In this document: one piece after another, positions 4,885 to 5,831 of the stretch
Layout: every line of letters begins with the position of its first letter
Position numbering within the stretch: the first letter of the stretch is position 1
Assembly (NCBI GenBank): GCA_910578425.1
Contig: CAJTQX010000066.1
Location: 1-5,831 of the forward strand
Origin: an uncultured Anaerotignum sp.
Lineage (GTDB): Bacteria > Bacillota > Clostridia > Lachnospirales > Anaerotignaceae
Direction: 5' to 3'
Length of the DNA stretch: 5,831 bases
Made by a program: the position numbers and the translations under genes
Notes under the pieces: generated by a model
What the model saw: only the letters and a program-made list of their open reading frames with translations
Database searches by the model: none
Told to the model about the DNA's origin: nothing

Positions 4885-5495
4885 AGACGATATTCTGAAA
4901 TGCAGTTTGAACTCTTTCAAGCGATTTGAATCCCCTTGTGTAGCAAAATAAAAATGATTGGAAATGAAAAAAACAAAATTGTTTTTGATAGCAGACTATT
5001 GCAATCCAATAAATTTACATCGTTCTCCAACATATGCTTTTTCCAGGCTTCTCTTTTCTCTCTGACATCGGGGACGTTCCTGTTCCGAAGCGTGGATGGA
5101 CTTCTTTTTATAAACATAACCAGGTTTCAGGACAGCTTTCCGGACGGTCTCATCGCTTACATGCAACCGGAGCCTTTCTGATGCTTCGTGAATCGTGATA
5201 TCTGGTTGTACCTGTATCAGCTGGTCAATATTCTGGATATCTTCCTGGCTCAGGGCAGGTTTTCTCCCGCACTGGGAAATCCTGGTTTCTACTGAACCTG
5301 TTTCCCTCATTCTTTTTTCCAGACAGTAGACAGTGCTGGTATCCACAGAAAAACATTCGGCAACTTCCTTTGCATTGTGGGTTTTGTTCCAGGCGTCAAT
5401 CAGTAATTTCCGTGCTTCGTTATGCAACATAATGATCACCTCTTGCTTCTATCATAAACCATGTGTCAAGCAGGTGCAGTATTATATTGAACTGC
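4870..5495 (-). mobile_element. degenerate IS630-type insertion (limits uncertain)
   Basis: The transposase remnant lies inside this span. The right edge is placed near 5495-5499 because the AIPR-like reading frame upstream stops abruptly there at a TA-containing junction (IS630 elements target TA), next to the small inverted repeat GCAGT/ACTGC (5476-5480/5491-5495). A weak inward-facing similarity exists between the two sides: TGCACC followed by ATGGTT and GATA at 4870-4892 on the plus strand and at 5450-5478 on the minus strand. The similarity contains an indel and may be chance. The left limit is therefore a guess. Confidence 0.4.
4996..5430 (-). pseudogene. IS630-family transposase, N-terminal remnant with frameshift
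   Basis: This is the DNA-binding half of an IS630/Tc1-mariner-type transposase. Residues 1-120 read normally: a first helix-turn-helix around 20-45 (AKEVAECFSVDTSTVYCLEKR), the GRKPALS linker (55-61), a second helix-turn-helix (78-103), then the family signature KKKSIHASEQERP. At the next codon a run of four Cs (plus strand GGGG 5070-5073) throws the frame: the annotated frame continues as RCQREKRS and stops at 4996, while a three-C run would give the expected DVREKREAWKKHMLEND. After that point even the restored frame loses family likeness, so the DDE catalytic domain (normally over 150 residues more) is missing. ATG 5430 is preferred to GTG 5439 because AGAGGTG sits 6 nt before it and the GTG would overlap that site. 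Not able to transpose by itself; IS630 relatives with programmed frameshifting exist, but the missing C-terminus argues for decay. Confidence 0.85.
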
Positions 5496-5707
5496 TATAA
5501 TTTCTGATTTACTACAATCGCAATCCCATCAATTCCTTGCGTAGCTTTTCCTGTGGTAATATCCTCTAAATCAAAATCATTCATACCATATACACTGTTT
5601 ACAACACAATAATAAGAAAAAAATTCAAACTGTAATGAATTATCTTTAATTTCTAGATTCTGATTTATTTTAAAAGAATCAACCATACTCTGAATAATTC
5701 TGTCCAT
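5495..5707 (-). pseudogene. AIPR-type abortive infection/phage resistance protein, N-terminal fragment
   Basis: Seventy codons that look like the beginning of an AIPR-family protein, a group named from abortive phage infection systems and several hundred residues long when whole. The visible resemblance is MDRIIQSMVDSF at the start, FEFFSYYCVVNSVYG (about 28-42), the FDLEDITTGKATQGIDGIAIVVN segment (about 45-67), where intact relatives have an acidic DxED/GIDGI core, then NQKL and a stop at the junction with the IS630 remnant. Everything after this is absent from the window. The frame extends upstream to an ATG at 5776, but ATG 5707 is the likely start: GGAGG (5715-5719) is 7 nt upstream, the peptide from there starts as the family does, and the upstream segment overlaps a near-perfect promoter. 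The family call rests on motif likeness recalled from intact homologues, so it is probable rather than certain. Function is almost surely lost. Confidence 0.6.
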
Positions 5708-5737
5708 CTTAGTTCCTCCAATCGTATATACAATTTC

Positions 5738-5766
5738 ATTATACGATATGGAATTTAGTTTTTCAA
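5738..5766 (-). promoter_or_regulatory. sigma-A promoter of the AIPR-like gene
   Basis: On the minus strand TTGAAA (5761-5766, five of six) is followed after exactly 17 bp by TATAAT (5738-5743, six of six). Transcription would begin near 5730, giving a leader of roughly 23 nt to the start at 5707. This is the main reason for rejecting the upstream ATG at 5776. The promoter still points into the truncated gene and the transposase remnant. Confidence 0.7.
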
Positions 5767-5810
5767 TATTATCCATATTATAATGTCACCTCTAGGTGTA
5801 TACTACTCTA

Positions 5811-5826
5811 ATATGGCTAACCATAT
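5811..5826. repeat. palindrome ATATGG-CTAA-CCATAT
   Basis: A perfect 6-bp inverted repeat with a 4-bp centre near the window edge, about 45 bp upstream of the AIPR-like gene's -35. Its size and place would suit a regulator binding site, but the low sequence complexity makes chance possible. Confidence 0.3.
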
Positions 5827-5831
5827 GCAAT

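Noticed and set aside
4955..4985. AAAAACAA/TTGTTTTT as a terminator of the transposase remnant
   Set aside because: The stem is almost entirely A-T and the T-run is part of the stem; too weak to call.
4917..5117. A 66-codon minus-strand frame considered as a separate gene
   Set aside because: Its DVREKREAWKK segment is the continuation of the transposase after the frameshift; the hydrophobic tail after that is unrelated sequence past a deletion.
5495..5776. A 93-residue protein starting at ATG 5776
   Set aside because: The first 23 codons overlap a TTGAAA-17-TATAAT promoter, and ATG 5707 has a better-placed GGAGG site and the family-like N-terminus.

Overview
The window looks like a chromosomal segment of a low-to-moderate GC Firmicute, most likely a clostridial (Lachnospiraceae-like) anaerobe. 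This rests on strong AGGAGG-type ribosome binding sites, sigma-A-type promoters, hairpin-plus-T-run terminators, an AGCS amino acid:cation symporter, a YyaL/DUF255 thioredoxin-fold protein and an IS630-type transposase remnant. It is an inference from gene content; nothing here fixes the genus.

Layout: (a) 1-160, a tRNA-Arg(ACG)-like gene on the plus strand followed by a clear terminator. Its anticodon, D and T arms are good, but the acceptor stem does not close. (b) 186-1740, an alanine/glycine:cation symporter (AGCS family) on the minus strand with a bidirectional terminator at its 3' end and a leader that can fold into a nested long-range stem. (c) 1741-2220, AT-rich, T-tract-rich DNA with no convincing gene. 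(d) 2222-2548, a plus-strand promoter, then about 210 nt of GC-richer sequence with nested and possibly pseudoknotted pairing. No plausible protein gene covers it, and a hairpin terminator lies downstream. I read this as a stand-alone structured non-coding RNA and the most interesting item here. (e) 2648-4745, a full-length YyaL/SPATA20-like protein (DUF255 thioredoxin domain plus alpha/alpha-barrel) on the minus strand, with a possible 29-codon ORF overlapping its stop. (f) 4834-5831, an eroded accessory patch: the N-terminal part of an IS630-family transposase, broken by one extra base and missing its catalytic DDE domain, lies directly downstream of the first 70 codons of an AIPR-type (abortive infection / phage resistance) protein. 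That fragment keeps a near-consensus promoter and RBS.

The intact genes look like independent single-gene transcription units rather than one operon. The symporter would import alanine or glycine with a cation. The YyaL-type protein is cytoplasmic with poorly defined biochemistry. The right end reads as a former defence gene interrupted by an insertion sequence that later decayed.
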